Position numbers and translations under genes: made by a program. Source: Tetrapyrgos nigripes (taxonomy: Eukaryota; Basidiomycota; Agaricomycetes; Agaricales; Campanellaceae). From it: a stretch of DNA of 64,000 bases. This document shows positions 12,901-22,880 of the stretch, piece by piece (within the stretch, counting starts at the first letter, position 1; the number at the start of each line of letters is the position of its first letter). Below the pieces are notes generated by a model. The model searched no databases. It saw nothing but the letters and a program-made list of their open reading frames with translations, and was not told the origin of the DNA. Where the stretch lies: positions 62,001-126,000 of the forward strand of contig JAACJM010000203.1 in NCBI GenBank assembly GCA_013368315.1. Reading direction: 5' to 3'.

Positions 12901-13563
12901 GGAGAACCACGCGGGTGGGATTCTTCCTCTACAAGGTGTTTCACTGACTTCTCAGCGTCGGAAATACGTCGTGAGAGTTCGGATGTCTAGACAGGAAATA
13001 GTCAGTATTAAACAGACCCAGAAGAATGTCATGAATGACGTCGGGATTCGTGTTTTATGATCTGGGCTCGAGCACGGAAGCCTATATATTTGGCCATCAC
13101 CACCACTGAGACACTCCCGTATGCCAAGAAAACGAACTCCGAGGTTCTCGCACCAAAAGACTCTTCAGAAACACTAACCTTTGCCTTTTGGAAGTCATGT
13201 ATCTTGTCCAACTCCTGTTCCAATTTTGCGGCAAACTGACGCTCATCCTGCTCATTCCAATTACGGCCTGTAGTGCGATCCTGGAGCGAGCAAGGGAGAA
13301 GGCCGAAAAGATAGAACCGAGATTCGGGTATGTTGAAAAAAATGAAATAGCGGGACACGAGGAGGATGGCAAAGACCGAGTCAGTGTGGTTTAATACGCC
13401 CAATGATCAGCACGTACTTTGAGTTCTCGTTTTAGACCATTATAGTCGAGATAGAATGGCCGCCATTCGTTGTAGAGGTCGGTCTGAACAAGTACAATAT
13501 TGAGGAAATGAAGTAGAGAGTATAAGCGTATGGACGTACAGTGATCTTCTTCCCGAACTTCAT
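9948..13563 (-). CDS. VTC4: Vacuolar transporter chaperone 4, polyphosphate polymerase (SPX-VTC-DUF202)
   Basis: Catalytic subunit of the VTC complex, which makes inorganic polyphosphate from ATP and moves it into the vacuole. The protein starts MKFGKKIT at 13563 and continues across an intron into [20 protein letters not shown], the hallmark of an SPX domain, which senses inositol pyrophosphates. An acidic Asp-rich insert (about 12770-12850) splits the SPX region. The catalytic tunnel domain is clear: [41 protein letters not shown], and [15 protein letters not shown] with the lysine equivalent to the yeast Vtc4 active-site lysine. These basic residues separate VTC4 from the non-catalytic Vtc2/3. 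A long charged linker follows (about 10350-10950). Three membrane helices (DUF202) end the protein at the TGA, 9948-9950. At least ten introns interrupt it. It is divergent from GTR2. Confidence 0.93.
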
Positions 13564-13739
13564 TTGGGCTCGCTTCGGACTTGGTGGCGAGGAACAGCGG
13601 ATTAGCGTAGACGCAGAGGATGAAGAACGATCGAACTGTGACAGTCGTTCTCGCCGTGCCGGACAGTCCCGACGAACGTGCGTGGTGGCCTGGGAGCCGC
13701 TTTACTTCCTTCTACGATCTCACTGCCAAGTCGTCGCGG
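13564..13739. promoter_or_regulatory. Shared divergent promoter of VTC4 and GTR2
   Basis: Only 176 bp separate the start codon of VTC4 (minus, 13563) from the preferred start of GTR2 (plus, 13740). If the upstream in-frame ATG at 13620 were used for GTR2, the gap would be just 56 bp. Both promoters and both 5' UTRs must fit here or overlap the opposite gene. I see no TATA box. The gene pairing suggests shared nutrient-dependent expression, which is inference. Confidence 0.6.
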
Positions 13740-15243
13740 ATGCCAAACTCGGACAATTCTCTCGTCAGAACAAAGATTCTGTTGCTGGGATTGAGGAGGT
13801 AAGGGTGTGGTCACCGTCCAGCACGCTCGCTGTTTCAAACTTTTCTCTTAGGAGCGGCAAAACCTCGATACAGCAAGTTCTTTTCAACAATTTGCCTCCG
13901 AAGGAATGTTTCTATCTCGACGCGACAATGAGAATTGTCAAGCACACTTATGAGTGCGTTCAGTGTGGCCTTTGCTTTACCTTGACAAAGGAACCTACAT
14001 CTAGGGAATTAGCACCGTCATACCACTAGAAATATGGGATTGTCCAGGGAATACCACCGTCGAGTCTCTGGGTGCACCCTTGTCGCAATTCGCTACTCTC
14101 ATCTTCGTGATTGATATCCGGGTGCGTTGCAACGCCTTTTCGTCGATGGCATTCTCTGACCGTGTTGCAGGACTTGTATAATCAACCTATATCGAAATTG
14201 GTCGAATTTATAATGGCTGCGTATCACGAGAACCCGAATATCAATCTAGAGGTTTTTGTTCACAAAGCAGAGAGGTTACATGAAGACGACAAGTTTGGTG
14301 CGTTGCATCTTTTTAGTCTTTGCCTTCCCAGTCTCATACCCATGTAGAAAACTTTCGTCAAATCAATGAACGTGTATCCGACCGCCTTCTCGACGAATCA
14401 CCCGAATACGAGCAGCTACCTCTCAACTTCCATCTCACCTCCATACATGATCATACCATCCACGAAGCGTTCTCCAGAGTTCTTCACAAACTCATAGATT
14501 CTCTACCGTATTTGGAGGATCTCCTGAATGTGTTTTGTGTAGTGAGCCATTATCGCCATCTCAACTTTTTTTCTGAACCTGACACTATGCCCCAGAACTC
14601 TCAATCTCCCAAAGCCTTCCTTTTTGACGCACGCTCAAGATTATACGTTGCAACCGATGCCTCACCCGTAGATTCAGCTACACATAATCTATGTTGTGAC
14701 AATCTCGCCATGTTAAACTCGTTTGGAGCTCTGTACAAGTAAGAGCCATCCTTGCTTCCTCTGGATACTGTCGTGTCCTGAACAAATTTATCCACCAGAT
14801 CCGTCTCAGCAAGCCAAGCACGACGATTCCTACCCTCTACTGTCACACCTCCACCATCCATAGCCTCGACCACACCATCAACCCCGTTGTCCCGTTTATC
14901 GAAACCCGACTCTGAGAAGCAAGACGAGATTGAGAATCATCCAAACACCAACACCAACACCAGTGCGCCTTCCTCTTCCACAGCCCCGATCCCCAACACA
15001 GATCCAAACCCAAAGCCACCCAAAGACCGTTTCTACCCAAGCGCAGCAACCTCCCTCCACCCCTCCACTCCAGGTACAACACTCACCTATAACATGATCA
15101 CACCCGAATTGGTGTTACTGGCTTTATTGCCTACACCTGTGTTTGAGAGTAAACGAGGGTTGGTTGATATTAATGTGGTGTTTTTTAGGGAGGGTGTGCA
15201 GGAGATTTGTGTGGTGGAGAAGGAGGCGAGGGGGACTGTGTAG
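13740..15243 (+). CDS. GTR2: Rag-family GTPase, RagC/D type (Gtr2)
   Basis: Small GTPase that pairs with a RagA-type partner (Gtr1) on the vacuole/lysosome to signal amino acid sufficiency to TORC1. Seven exons fit: 13740-13798, 13852-13953, 14013-14121, 14171-14297, 14348-14541, 14596-14738 and 14799-15243, giving 392 residues. The P-loop spans the first intron and reads GLRRSGKTS, as in Rag GTPases. The G3 region is IWDCPGN in place of the Ras DTAGQ, and the NKxD position is the Rag-type VHKAE. The C-terminal half is a roadblock domain ending with LLALLPTP, RGLVDINVVFFREGVQEI, interrupted by a Pro/Ser/Thr-rich insert near 14880-15050. An in-frame ATG at 13620 would add 40 residues, but the known family has a short N-terminus, so 13740 is preferred. 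It is tail to tail with the GH28 gene. Confidence 0.92.
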
Positions 15244-15769
15244 GCGTAGGTGTTAGCTGAGAGTTGGGTAGTAAGGGTGATTTGCAGCTTTGTCATGGTT
15301 TCGCAGAGGGTTAGATGGTGCAAGCAGTCGTAGTATAATCGATGCGGTGCCAGATTCTTGGTCTTAGTCTCGGTCTCGGTATGGCCGGTCACCGGCGATG
15401 GAGTCGTGGTTGGGTGGAATGGGGTGATAGTTTTTTGCGTCTAGGCTAGCAATGTGCACGCTTTTTATGCGTTTGTTTATTGTGTAACATAATATATCTA
15501 CTTACTTAGATTGTCTATATACGTCTGCAAACTCACTTATACCTACATCTATGACTGCGTCTAGTTATACCCTTAATACTGCAGCTGTCGCTGTCAGATT
15601 GGACGACAGCAGGTTGCGACCGACCTGGATCCTTTGCAGCTCTATACTTGGCTACTTATGCAAGATGGCCATATGAGTATCCTTTGTTCCTGTGGTACTT
15701 TATATATGTTGTATACAGATGCACAACTCAAAGTCCGAAACTACTGCATTTCTTCCCACTTTCCTTTCG
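15244..15769. other. Intergenic region between convergent genes
   Basis: These 526 bp lie between the stops of GTR2 and the GH28 gene and should hold both 3' UTRs. The sequence is AT-richer, with ATAATATAT near 15490. No further gene is supported; short open frames here are not convincing. Confidence 0.6.
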
Positions 15770-17834
15770 TCAGTTGCATGTAGCTGCAGATGAGACCAAG
15801 TGTTCGTCAATCGCCATCAGTCAGCAAAAGTCATGGTACATACCATTCAACCCAGTCAAGTTCTCTACATTTTTGCATATGAACTTCAAAGCGCCCGCAG
15901 ACAAACTCGTAAATGTAAAGTTGTTAAAAGTAATGTCGTCGCATCCTACGGCAGGGCTGCATTCGATATCGACGACTAAGAAAGAGAAAAGAAAAGAACA
16001 TTGTGTTTTTGGGTAAATATGTCATCACGAATTGGATAGAGGAGTATTAGACGAACCAGTATTTGTTAAAAATGTTCCGGACCAATTGGAAAAAGTCAGG
16101 TCGCTGTACATCAAAGTAGAGGGAAGATCCTGACTGCAGTGAGGTTATCACGGTCGGTCAATAATTTCAAGATCAAGATCAGGCCGGAAGGTACGGGACG
16201 AAGACTCACGAATGACCACCATTTGTTTGATACATGTGGAGAGGTTCATTAACCTGGTCATATACGACATTCTGAATAGTGACGTTGTGGACCCGGCCTG
16301 TACAATAGCGTCTTCGTCAGAAATTTTTTCCAGAGTCCACAGAACACAGACGGCCCAAAGGAGTAGAAGATAATTACCAGTTCCACCTCCGCCTCCTGTA
16401 GGTGGTTGACCATTCACGGATCCTGTCCATGTTTTGAAGTAGACCTGATCAAAACGCAGAGGCTCAAAATGATATATCGTATACGAGATCATGTCTACTC
16501 ACAGCGTTGCCCATGTTTGGTTGTATATTTTTGTCGATGCGGACCATCTGGACGAGTGAAATGAGAAGGCCTGGACTCGGGAATATGCAGGGCATACATA
16601 CCTTGAGATCTTCCATGTGGACGTTCTCAACAATATCGCTCTACGGCCAACCAATCAGGTCAATGAGACCTGACGAGAGTATATTATATGAGTAAAGCAT
16701 ACCAAGTTAGCGTATTGACCTAAAGACCCAAAAGCAATGCCGTTGCCCCCATGGCAAGTGACGTTGCGGACGAAGAGATTAGTCGTGTTCTAAAGATAGT
16801 ACAGCGTCAGTACTTGCTTCAGCACAAAGTAGAGACTTACACCTTTGACTGCCAGACAGTCGTCACCGCAAGTAATGTCCCAGTTGAGAAGAGTTACATT
16901 GTCGCTGACATAGGTATTTATTCCATCCGTGTTAGGAACGATACTGAGAGGAGAGGAGAGTCAGTAAAGGGGTGATGGAGTAAACTAAAGGGAATAACGC
17001 ACTTTTGTCCAAAAAATTTCGGGTTCGAATTACTCGCATTACAATACATCCCATCATAGACGACGTTGCGAGAGTGAGAGACAGTATTGCACCAAAATGG
17101 TTGAGACTCAATGCGGAAGTTGCGCACTACGCCGTTGGTGACGTTGTTCAATGTGAACGCGATGGGACGTCCATCTCCATCTTCTCGAGTATGGTTGGTG
17201 AAAAAGTCCCACCAGACCTACAACCACAACTCAGCATTCATGCAGGCAGGGATAGAGCGCTGAAAACACGCACTTGACCATTACCTTGAACCCCTCCCGT
17301 GTTGTGTGCATCAATTTCGAAATCCGAACCGGTAATGACGAACCATGATGCTTGGCTCTACTCACGTTTAGCTTGGTTTTAGTCGACAGGAGGGTCATAC
17401 CTGTATGAAGACGACACGAAAAGTATTATCCGGGTTCAGCCAGAACTCGATATCAGGTATAAACTACAATCAGGACGTTACGGGTCAAAAATACAAGTCG
17501 AGCAATAGAAACATTCAATGACGCACACTCAGAAACCCATGAAGATCTACTTTCGCCGAATGCAAGTCCCATGTCATTTTTCTCGTAATGTTGTACGTGC
17601 CTGGTTGGAATGTAGTCGTTCCGGAATGACCACATTGAGCGATTGCTGCTTCGACCTAAGTTTCCGATAAACTGGTGAGTAACATGCAGAAATAACACAA
17701 GAGAGAGCGCCAACCTGGTCAGTGTCATCCTTTCCTTGCCCGAGAGGTCTGACTACGCAGTCACGACTGGCTGCAATGACTTGAGACAGGCCAAGGATAC
17801 CGGCGAGCAGAAAGAGTAATTGTGTAAAAACCAT
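15770..17834 (-). CDS. Glycoside hydrolase family 28 pectinase (exo-polygalacturonase/rhamnogalacturonase type), secreted
   Basis: A secreted enzyme predicted to cleave galacturonic acid linkages in pectin. It begins with a signal peptide MVFTQLLFLLAGILGLSQVIA and is split into many exons. The beta-helix core shows the GH28 landmarks: PFWCNTV, NTDGI, CGDDC (the three catalytic aspartates lie in these last two) and a FKTWTG block near 16430. The usual G-H-G block with the conserved histidine instead reads CHGGNGIAFGS, so the histidine is replaced by asparagine, with another histidine two positions earlier. The C-terminus, VDIECSP, CDDITF, ICKN, LTGLNATCN, follows from a last exon of only a few codons that ends at the TGA at 15770-15772. 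Endo versus exo action cannot be settled by eye, but the sequence looks closest to exo-acting fungal members. TATAAA lies 42 bp upstream of the start. Confidence 0.88.
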
Positions 17835-17875
17835 CGCGGGGAGAATGGAAGGCTCCTGTCGCGCCTGGGTTCATC

Positions 17876-17881
17876 TTTATA
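17876..17881 (-). promoter_or_regulatory. TATA box of the GH28 gene
   Basis: The minus strand reads TATAAA here, 42 bp before the start codon at 17834. The close spacing implies a very short 5' UTR. It fits an inducible secreted enzyme gene. Confidence 0.55.
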
Positions 17882-18264
17882 GTCTTGAGCTCTGCATGAT
17901 GGAAGCATGCCAAGTTTGGTTTTGGAGCCCGAAGCAAATTGGTGGATGCAATGACCAGCATCACGAGGAACGTATGCGGGCCGCTAGAAACGCTCGATAG
18001 AAAACGGGCCATTGCATCGACAGCTGTTGATGTGCATAGTAAGCCTATGTATGAAAAAATAATGCTTGATGGTCAAGGGTTTATACATAGAGAAAGGCGA
18101 AAACTTGAAAGAATTACACAGCCACCTAGGTGCACTTTGTCCGCGTCGCCGAAGGTCAGGTATCTCTCTACGCCTCTGAGCCTTATTTCACTCACTCAAG
18201 CCAAGCCGCACTCAGTGAACACGCTTTTATCGCGTTTGACACGAAAAAAAATCCTTTCTCCATC

Positions 18265-20055
18265 ATGGAACTGGCCGACGGGTACAACCATACCACCACC
18301 TTCCTCTGTTCCAAATGCAATGCAACCCTTGTCATACCAGAAAGATTCCATTCTCCGTTGTTGTATGAGCAACTTCGTGCCGTGCACCAACCATCCGAGA
18401 CGGAAGTTGTCCAAATCAAGTTTATCGTCAGTGACATCGACAGAAACCTGGCGAGCTGTGATGCCGAATTGATGTCATTGAACAAAACTCTAGCAGAGCT
18501 GGACGCACTTCGGAGACGACTACAGCGCCTCAGAGACAGTCATGTCGCCCTTCTGGCCCCAGTCCGGAAGCTCCCAGTTGAATTGCTCCTCCACATCTTC
18601 TCCCTTCTCTGCATCGACAATCCTGGTTTGTCTATCACAACGGACCCCCGCACCGCCAAATTTAACACCACGATGCCCACAATTAACATTGCCAGAACAT
18701 GCAGCCAGTGGCGCAAAATCGCTCTCTCCAACCCACACTTCTGGTCCAATATCGTAGTTGATTTGGGCAGCAGACCTTGGAACGTTAAAGGTCTCGCGGA
18801 TCTCTATCTGAGACGTTCTGAACCGGCTCTTCTCACTATAAGAGTTGAAGCGAACAGGCCGGACGGAAATTTCGAGCCCGCAGCATATGACGAAGAGCGC
18901 AGCCTCAAGAGCTTGACAAAGGATTCATGGTCGCTGTTTCAGTCTTTGTTAGACGAGCAACCTCGGTGGTCACGAGCTTCTTTTTACTTGTCAGTGGAAA
19001 TCTTTGACTGCATCGGTTTCAAGGAATTTTGGTTGGAAGGGGACCCGAACAATCTCGAGCATCTGGAAGTGAATTGGACCGGCGATGTCGAGATGCTTGA
19101 AGATGCCATGGGAACGTTCTTCGCTCGCTTTGAAGTCGCTCCTGCGCTCAAGACTCTCCAGATAAAGTGCTTCGAATCCTTTCCCCTTCCGTTCAATCAA
19201 CTCGTCAGGGTCCAGCTTTTGAGCACAAATCCATACGAACTAAAAAAATTAGCCAGCCTCTGTCCTCATTTGAAGGAACTCGAAATTCATGAGATCTGCA
19301 AGGCATATTTTTCGGAAGGGGATCCAGACATAACATCCCAGTCTTTAGAAGCACTCTCCCTCACTTTCCGGCGCTTTCAGGCTCTTGATCCGTTTTTATC
19401 ATTTCTTCATCTACCCAACCTCACTGCTCTCTCGCTTCATATGAAGGAATCGGATAATGGTTCTGATACCAAACCCAAGCACAAAAAGGAGTTTGTCAAC
19501 GGCTTGAAGACCGTTTTGCAACGGTCCCCGGGGCTTCACCGACTGAGTGCAGAAGGAGATCTCTTCTCAGACTCAACCCTGCTCGAGATTCTGCTGCTTA
19601 TATCGCCATTGCAGAGTTTGACACTTCTACCTCACACCGGTTATGACACTCTCTATACAAAGGCCCTCTTCGACGCTCTGCACTTCCCCAGTGCTCAGTC
19701 GGCCTCGACTACACCAAGTCTCGTCCCCCAACTCACCCACTTGAAGCTCGAGTTTGCGGAAGCAGATACCGTTATTTCGCAGGGTAAGCCTACCCTTCGT
19801 GATCGTATGGTAGACCCTGCGGAAATTGTCTCCATGCTCGAGTCTCGTCACAATACCCTTCGTCATTTCGAGTTTCATGCCGCGACTGCGACTTTTTATG
19901 AAGAACTGGAAGATTTTCAGCCTGGTGGTGCATACTGGGAAAGGCTTTGCGTTCTCAAAGCAGGTGCAGACAGCTTATCGGTGACCACTGTGTTCACTAA
20001 AATACCGCTTGGCTCCTGCGTTGATTTGGATGAAGAAGATGAGGGAGCTGAGTGA
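18265..20055 (+). CDS. F-box protein with leucine-rich C-terminal region (basidiomycete-expanded family)
   Basis: A predicted substrate adaptor of an SCF ubiquitin ligase, intronless, 596 residues. Near the N-terminus is a CSKC pair, followed by a coiled-coil-like segment (DIDRNLASCDAEL onward) and then the F-box, LPVELLLHIFSLLCID, near residue 110. IARTCSQWRKIALSNPHFWS follows, the W-R-x-I-A-L block typical of mushroom F-box proteins. The rest contains irregular Leu-rich repeats (LPNLTALSLHM, LQSLTLLPH). The acidic tail is DLDEEDEGAE. The open frame extends upstream to 18130, but the ATG at 18265 is chosen because it aligns with an ATG at 20428 in the decayed tandem copy next door. Its substrate is unknown. 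Confidence 0.82.
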   Translation: MELADGYNHTTTFLCSKCNATLVIPERFHSPLLYEQLRAVHQPSETEVVQIKFIVSDIDRNLASCDAELMSLNKTLAELDALRRRLQRLRDSHVALLAPVRKLPVELLLHIFSLLCIDNPGLSITTDPRTAKFNTTMPTINIARTCSQWRKIALSNPHFWSNIVVDLGSRPWNVKGLADLYLRRSEPALLTIRVEANRPDGNFEPAAYDEERSLKSLTKDSWSLFQSLLDEQPRWSRASFYLSVEIFDCIGFKEFWLEGDPNNLEHLEVNWTGDVEMLEDAMGTFFARFEVAPALKTLQIKCFESFPLPFNQLVRVQLLSTNPYELKKLASLCPHLKELEIHEICKAYFSEGDPDITSQSLEALSLTFRRFQALDPFLSFLHLPNLTALSLHMKESDNGSDTKPKHKKEFVNGLKTVLQRSPGLHRLSAEGDLFSDSTLLEILLLISPLQSLTLLPHTGYDTLYTKALFDALHFPSAQSASTTPSLVPQLTHLKLEFAEADTVISQGKPTLRDRMVDPAEIVSMLESRHNTLRHFEFHAATATFYEELEDFQPGGAYWERLCVLKAGADSLSVTTVFTKIPLGSCVDLDEEDEGAE

Positions 20056-20427
20056 GATGAAGCAGAAGAGGGCACTGATTCAGAATGATGACATAGGGTG
20101 AAGATACGTAGAGCTTTCTTACTATTCTTTCAGAGCTACCGACTGTTTCGTTCCGCCAAGTAGTAAAGATGTACTTGTACCAATTCTGTCTTGTTAGATT
20201 GATACTGCGGTCGTCAGCAATCTATACTCTCTTGTCTCTTCCTCGCCGTGAGAGAGAACCAAATCTTACACAGCCACTTCGGTACCCTCTTGGTTAGCGA
20301 CGTGAAGCTCTGTAGTGTTCTTGGTACCAAAGGTACGTTCTGCTCTGTATATCTATACTTTTGCTCATCTGGTCTAGTCTGCAGTCAACGAAAAAGCTAT
20401 TCTACGCGTTTGACACGAGACCCCCAT

Positions 20428-22136
20428 ATGGAGACGACCAACGAAAGCACCACCGCGTATCGGTACTCTGTTCTAAATGTCATGCATCGCTCGTCACGCC
20501 AGAGAGAACCACTCCTTCGCTGCTGCACGACCGCTTCCGTACTCTACACCTACCGTCCGAGTCAGAAGTTGCCCAGATAAAACTTCTCGTGAATGACATC
20601 GACAAAGACTTGGCAAGTTGCGACAGAGAGATAGAGTCTCTGAAACACATTCTTGCAGAGCTAAACCCGCTTCGAAGCAAACTCCAAAATGTCAGAGATG
20701 ACCATGTTGCACTTTTGGCGCCAGTCCGGAAGCTCCCAGTTGAGTTGGTCCTCCACATCTTCTCCTTCCTTTGCATCGACAGTCCCAGTCTGTCCATCAC
20801 GACGGAGGATACCCACTCCCTCTACTTCCGATTCTTCACCAAGATATCCACACTCAGCATTGCCAGGATATGCAGCCAGTGGCGCAGAATTGCACTGTCT
20901 CGTCCTGAGCTGTGGTCAAATATGGTCGTTGACCTGGGTCCGGCGAAAATTTGGGATGTCCGGGGATTAGTGCGCCTCTATTTGGAACGCTCTACACCTG
21001 CTCTTCTTACCCTCAGAATCGAAGCATCAAGGCATATACTGGGGCAGGATTCATGGTCACTGCTCCGGGTCTTGCTGGATGCAAAGCCTCGATGGGTGCG
21101 AAGCTTCACTTGACTTGTCGACAAAGAGCTACAGGACCATAGAGTTCTACAGCCACAGGGACAAAAGCGCGTACGATGCACTAAGATCAGCATGGCACGG
21201 AATTTCGAGGATCTGGATCTGGATTAGGGTATTGGCAGTCACCGTTACTTGAATGAATTTATTTCTGTCCACTTCGGTAACGCTTCTGCCTTACAGACTC
21301 TCTGCATAAAGAGCTTCGATACTTCCCTTCCCTTTCCATACGAACAACTGGCTGAGCTCCATCTCATGGAATATAACCCACTTGGTATGCCAAAGTTGGC
21401 TGCGCGGTGCCCTCACCTAAAATACCTCGAGGTTTTTGAGACTTGGTGTATGTCCGATCGTGTTCCAACAGGAAATATTATGTTTTCATTGCTTCAGATT
21501 CTCGATTTCACTTGCCAGCACTCGGCTCCGTTGGGCAATCTCTTGCCCTATCTTCATCTACCCAACCTCACCTCCCTTTCACTCCGGATGGACTGTAGCA
21601 GGCCAAAAAAGCACACCCAAGATTTTCTAAACAATCTCAGAGGCATGCTAGAGCAGTCCCCACAAATTCGCAGTCTGAGACTAGAAGAACTTATGTTCTC
21701 AGACTCGGAACTCATCGAAATATTACCGCTGGTGCCGTCTTTACAGAGCTTGGCACTTCTTCCACGCCGCTATTATCACTCTCTATATACGACTTCGTTT
21801 TTCAATGCTCTCAATTTAACCATCCAGTCAGAAACCACACCGGTTCTGATACCCGGATTCACCAACTTGATGCTCGAGCTCCAAGACATTACCTGGTTTG
21901 GCGAGCCCAGCCTACGTCAACGTATGGCAGAAATTGTCTCTATGCTGGAGTCTCGTCGTGCCAGTCTTCGTCACTTCGAGTTACACGCAACAATTCCTGA
22001 TCCCTATTAAGCACTGGAGGATTTCGCATGTGGTGGTGCACATTGGGAGAGACTCTGTGCTCTTAAAGCTGATGGTTTGACGGTCACAACTGTGTTAACG
22101 CGGACACCTATGCATGGAGCTGACAGAGGACTCTGA
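20428..22136 (+). pseudogene. Decayed tandem copy of the upstream F-box gene
   Basis: This copy aligns with the F-box gene at 18265-20055 along nearly its whole length, including CSKC, the F-box LPVELVLHIFSFLCID, ARICSQWRRIALS, and the distal LHLPNLTSLSLRM and VSMLESRRASLRHFELHA blocks. It is broken in several places. The ATG at 20428 is out of frame with the CSKC region, so a frameshift follows the start. The frame is lost at a TGA at 21111-21113. A TAG at 21225-21227 interrupts the next matching frame. An in-frame TAA at 22008-22010 precedes a still aligned tail (LEDFACGGAHWERLC) that runs to a TGA at 22134-22136. The central part (about 21060-21250) is the most diverged. Gene finders might bridge the defects with false introns; matching sequence across them argues for decay. 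Confidence 0.8.
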
Positions 22137-22880
22137 CTCTGAACTTGCTCTGAACAAGAACATTAGGATAGTTAGGACCGCCTGCTTTTATTTTGCGACA
22201 CTTCGATGTGTATAAGGATCCGTGTCAATCTCGGGATTCACTCGACCTATTTCCTTTCTTCGTTCTGCATTCGCTACAACACAAGAAAATATGTAGTCTC
22301 GGTACTGGACTGCAAACCCCTACACAACCTCGTCAACTTAACGCAAATGGCTCCATCTGGATATGGTAGTCGCTGTTATGGACTTGTAGTAATACCAGTG
22401 CTAGACACACTACAACACACACGCCATAGCAAATCGTTAACTTAACCAAGCGGCCACATGCAGACGGGACAGGGCGTCGTCCACAGCTTTCACTTATGCA
22501 GTCTTGACTGGTATAAGTCACATTGATGTCAACTCGAAATATGTAGATCCCAAGAATCGGGATAGATAGATTTTTGTTATGCTACAGAAAGAGGAAGCAA
22601 AAATATGCAGGACGCATTTGAAATCGTAAGGCAAAGCATAATGCATAGGATATGCAAATAAAGTTTAGATAGCAAAAGATGTCATAAAGTAACAAAGCCT
22701 CCGAGTCACCTAGAACAGCAGGAGAAGGAGAAGAGAAGGAGGTATCCAGGTGTTCAATTGAATAGCGAGAAAACAGCTCAACGAGAAGGGTCCAGGTCAC
22801 GAGAGAGAAAGAGAGGAAAACGTAGTAAAAATAGCATCGGTCCTTGGGACTTAAAGAAAACTCGTCAGTCAACGAAGTTT
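22137..22880. other. Intergenic region
   Basis: These 744 bp separate the decayed F-box copy from the stop of the HMG-box gene. Only short frames without recognisable content are present, and the right part should contain the 3' UTR of the HMG-box gene. Confidence 0.6.

Noticed and set aside
15648..16016. 122-codon plus-strand frame overlapping the GH28 3' end
   Set aside because: It is antisense to well-supported GH28 exons and has no motif.
20361..21113. First half of the second F-box copy as an intact 250-residue gene
   Set aside because: The frame is not continuous with the conserved start at 20428 and homology to the neighbour continues past its stop, which shows a broken copy.
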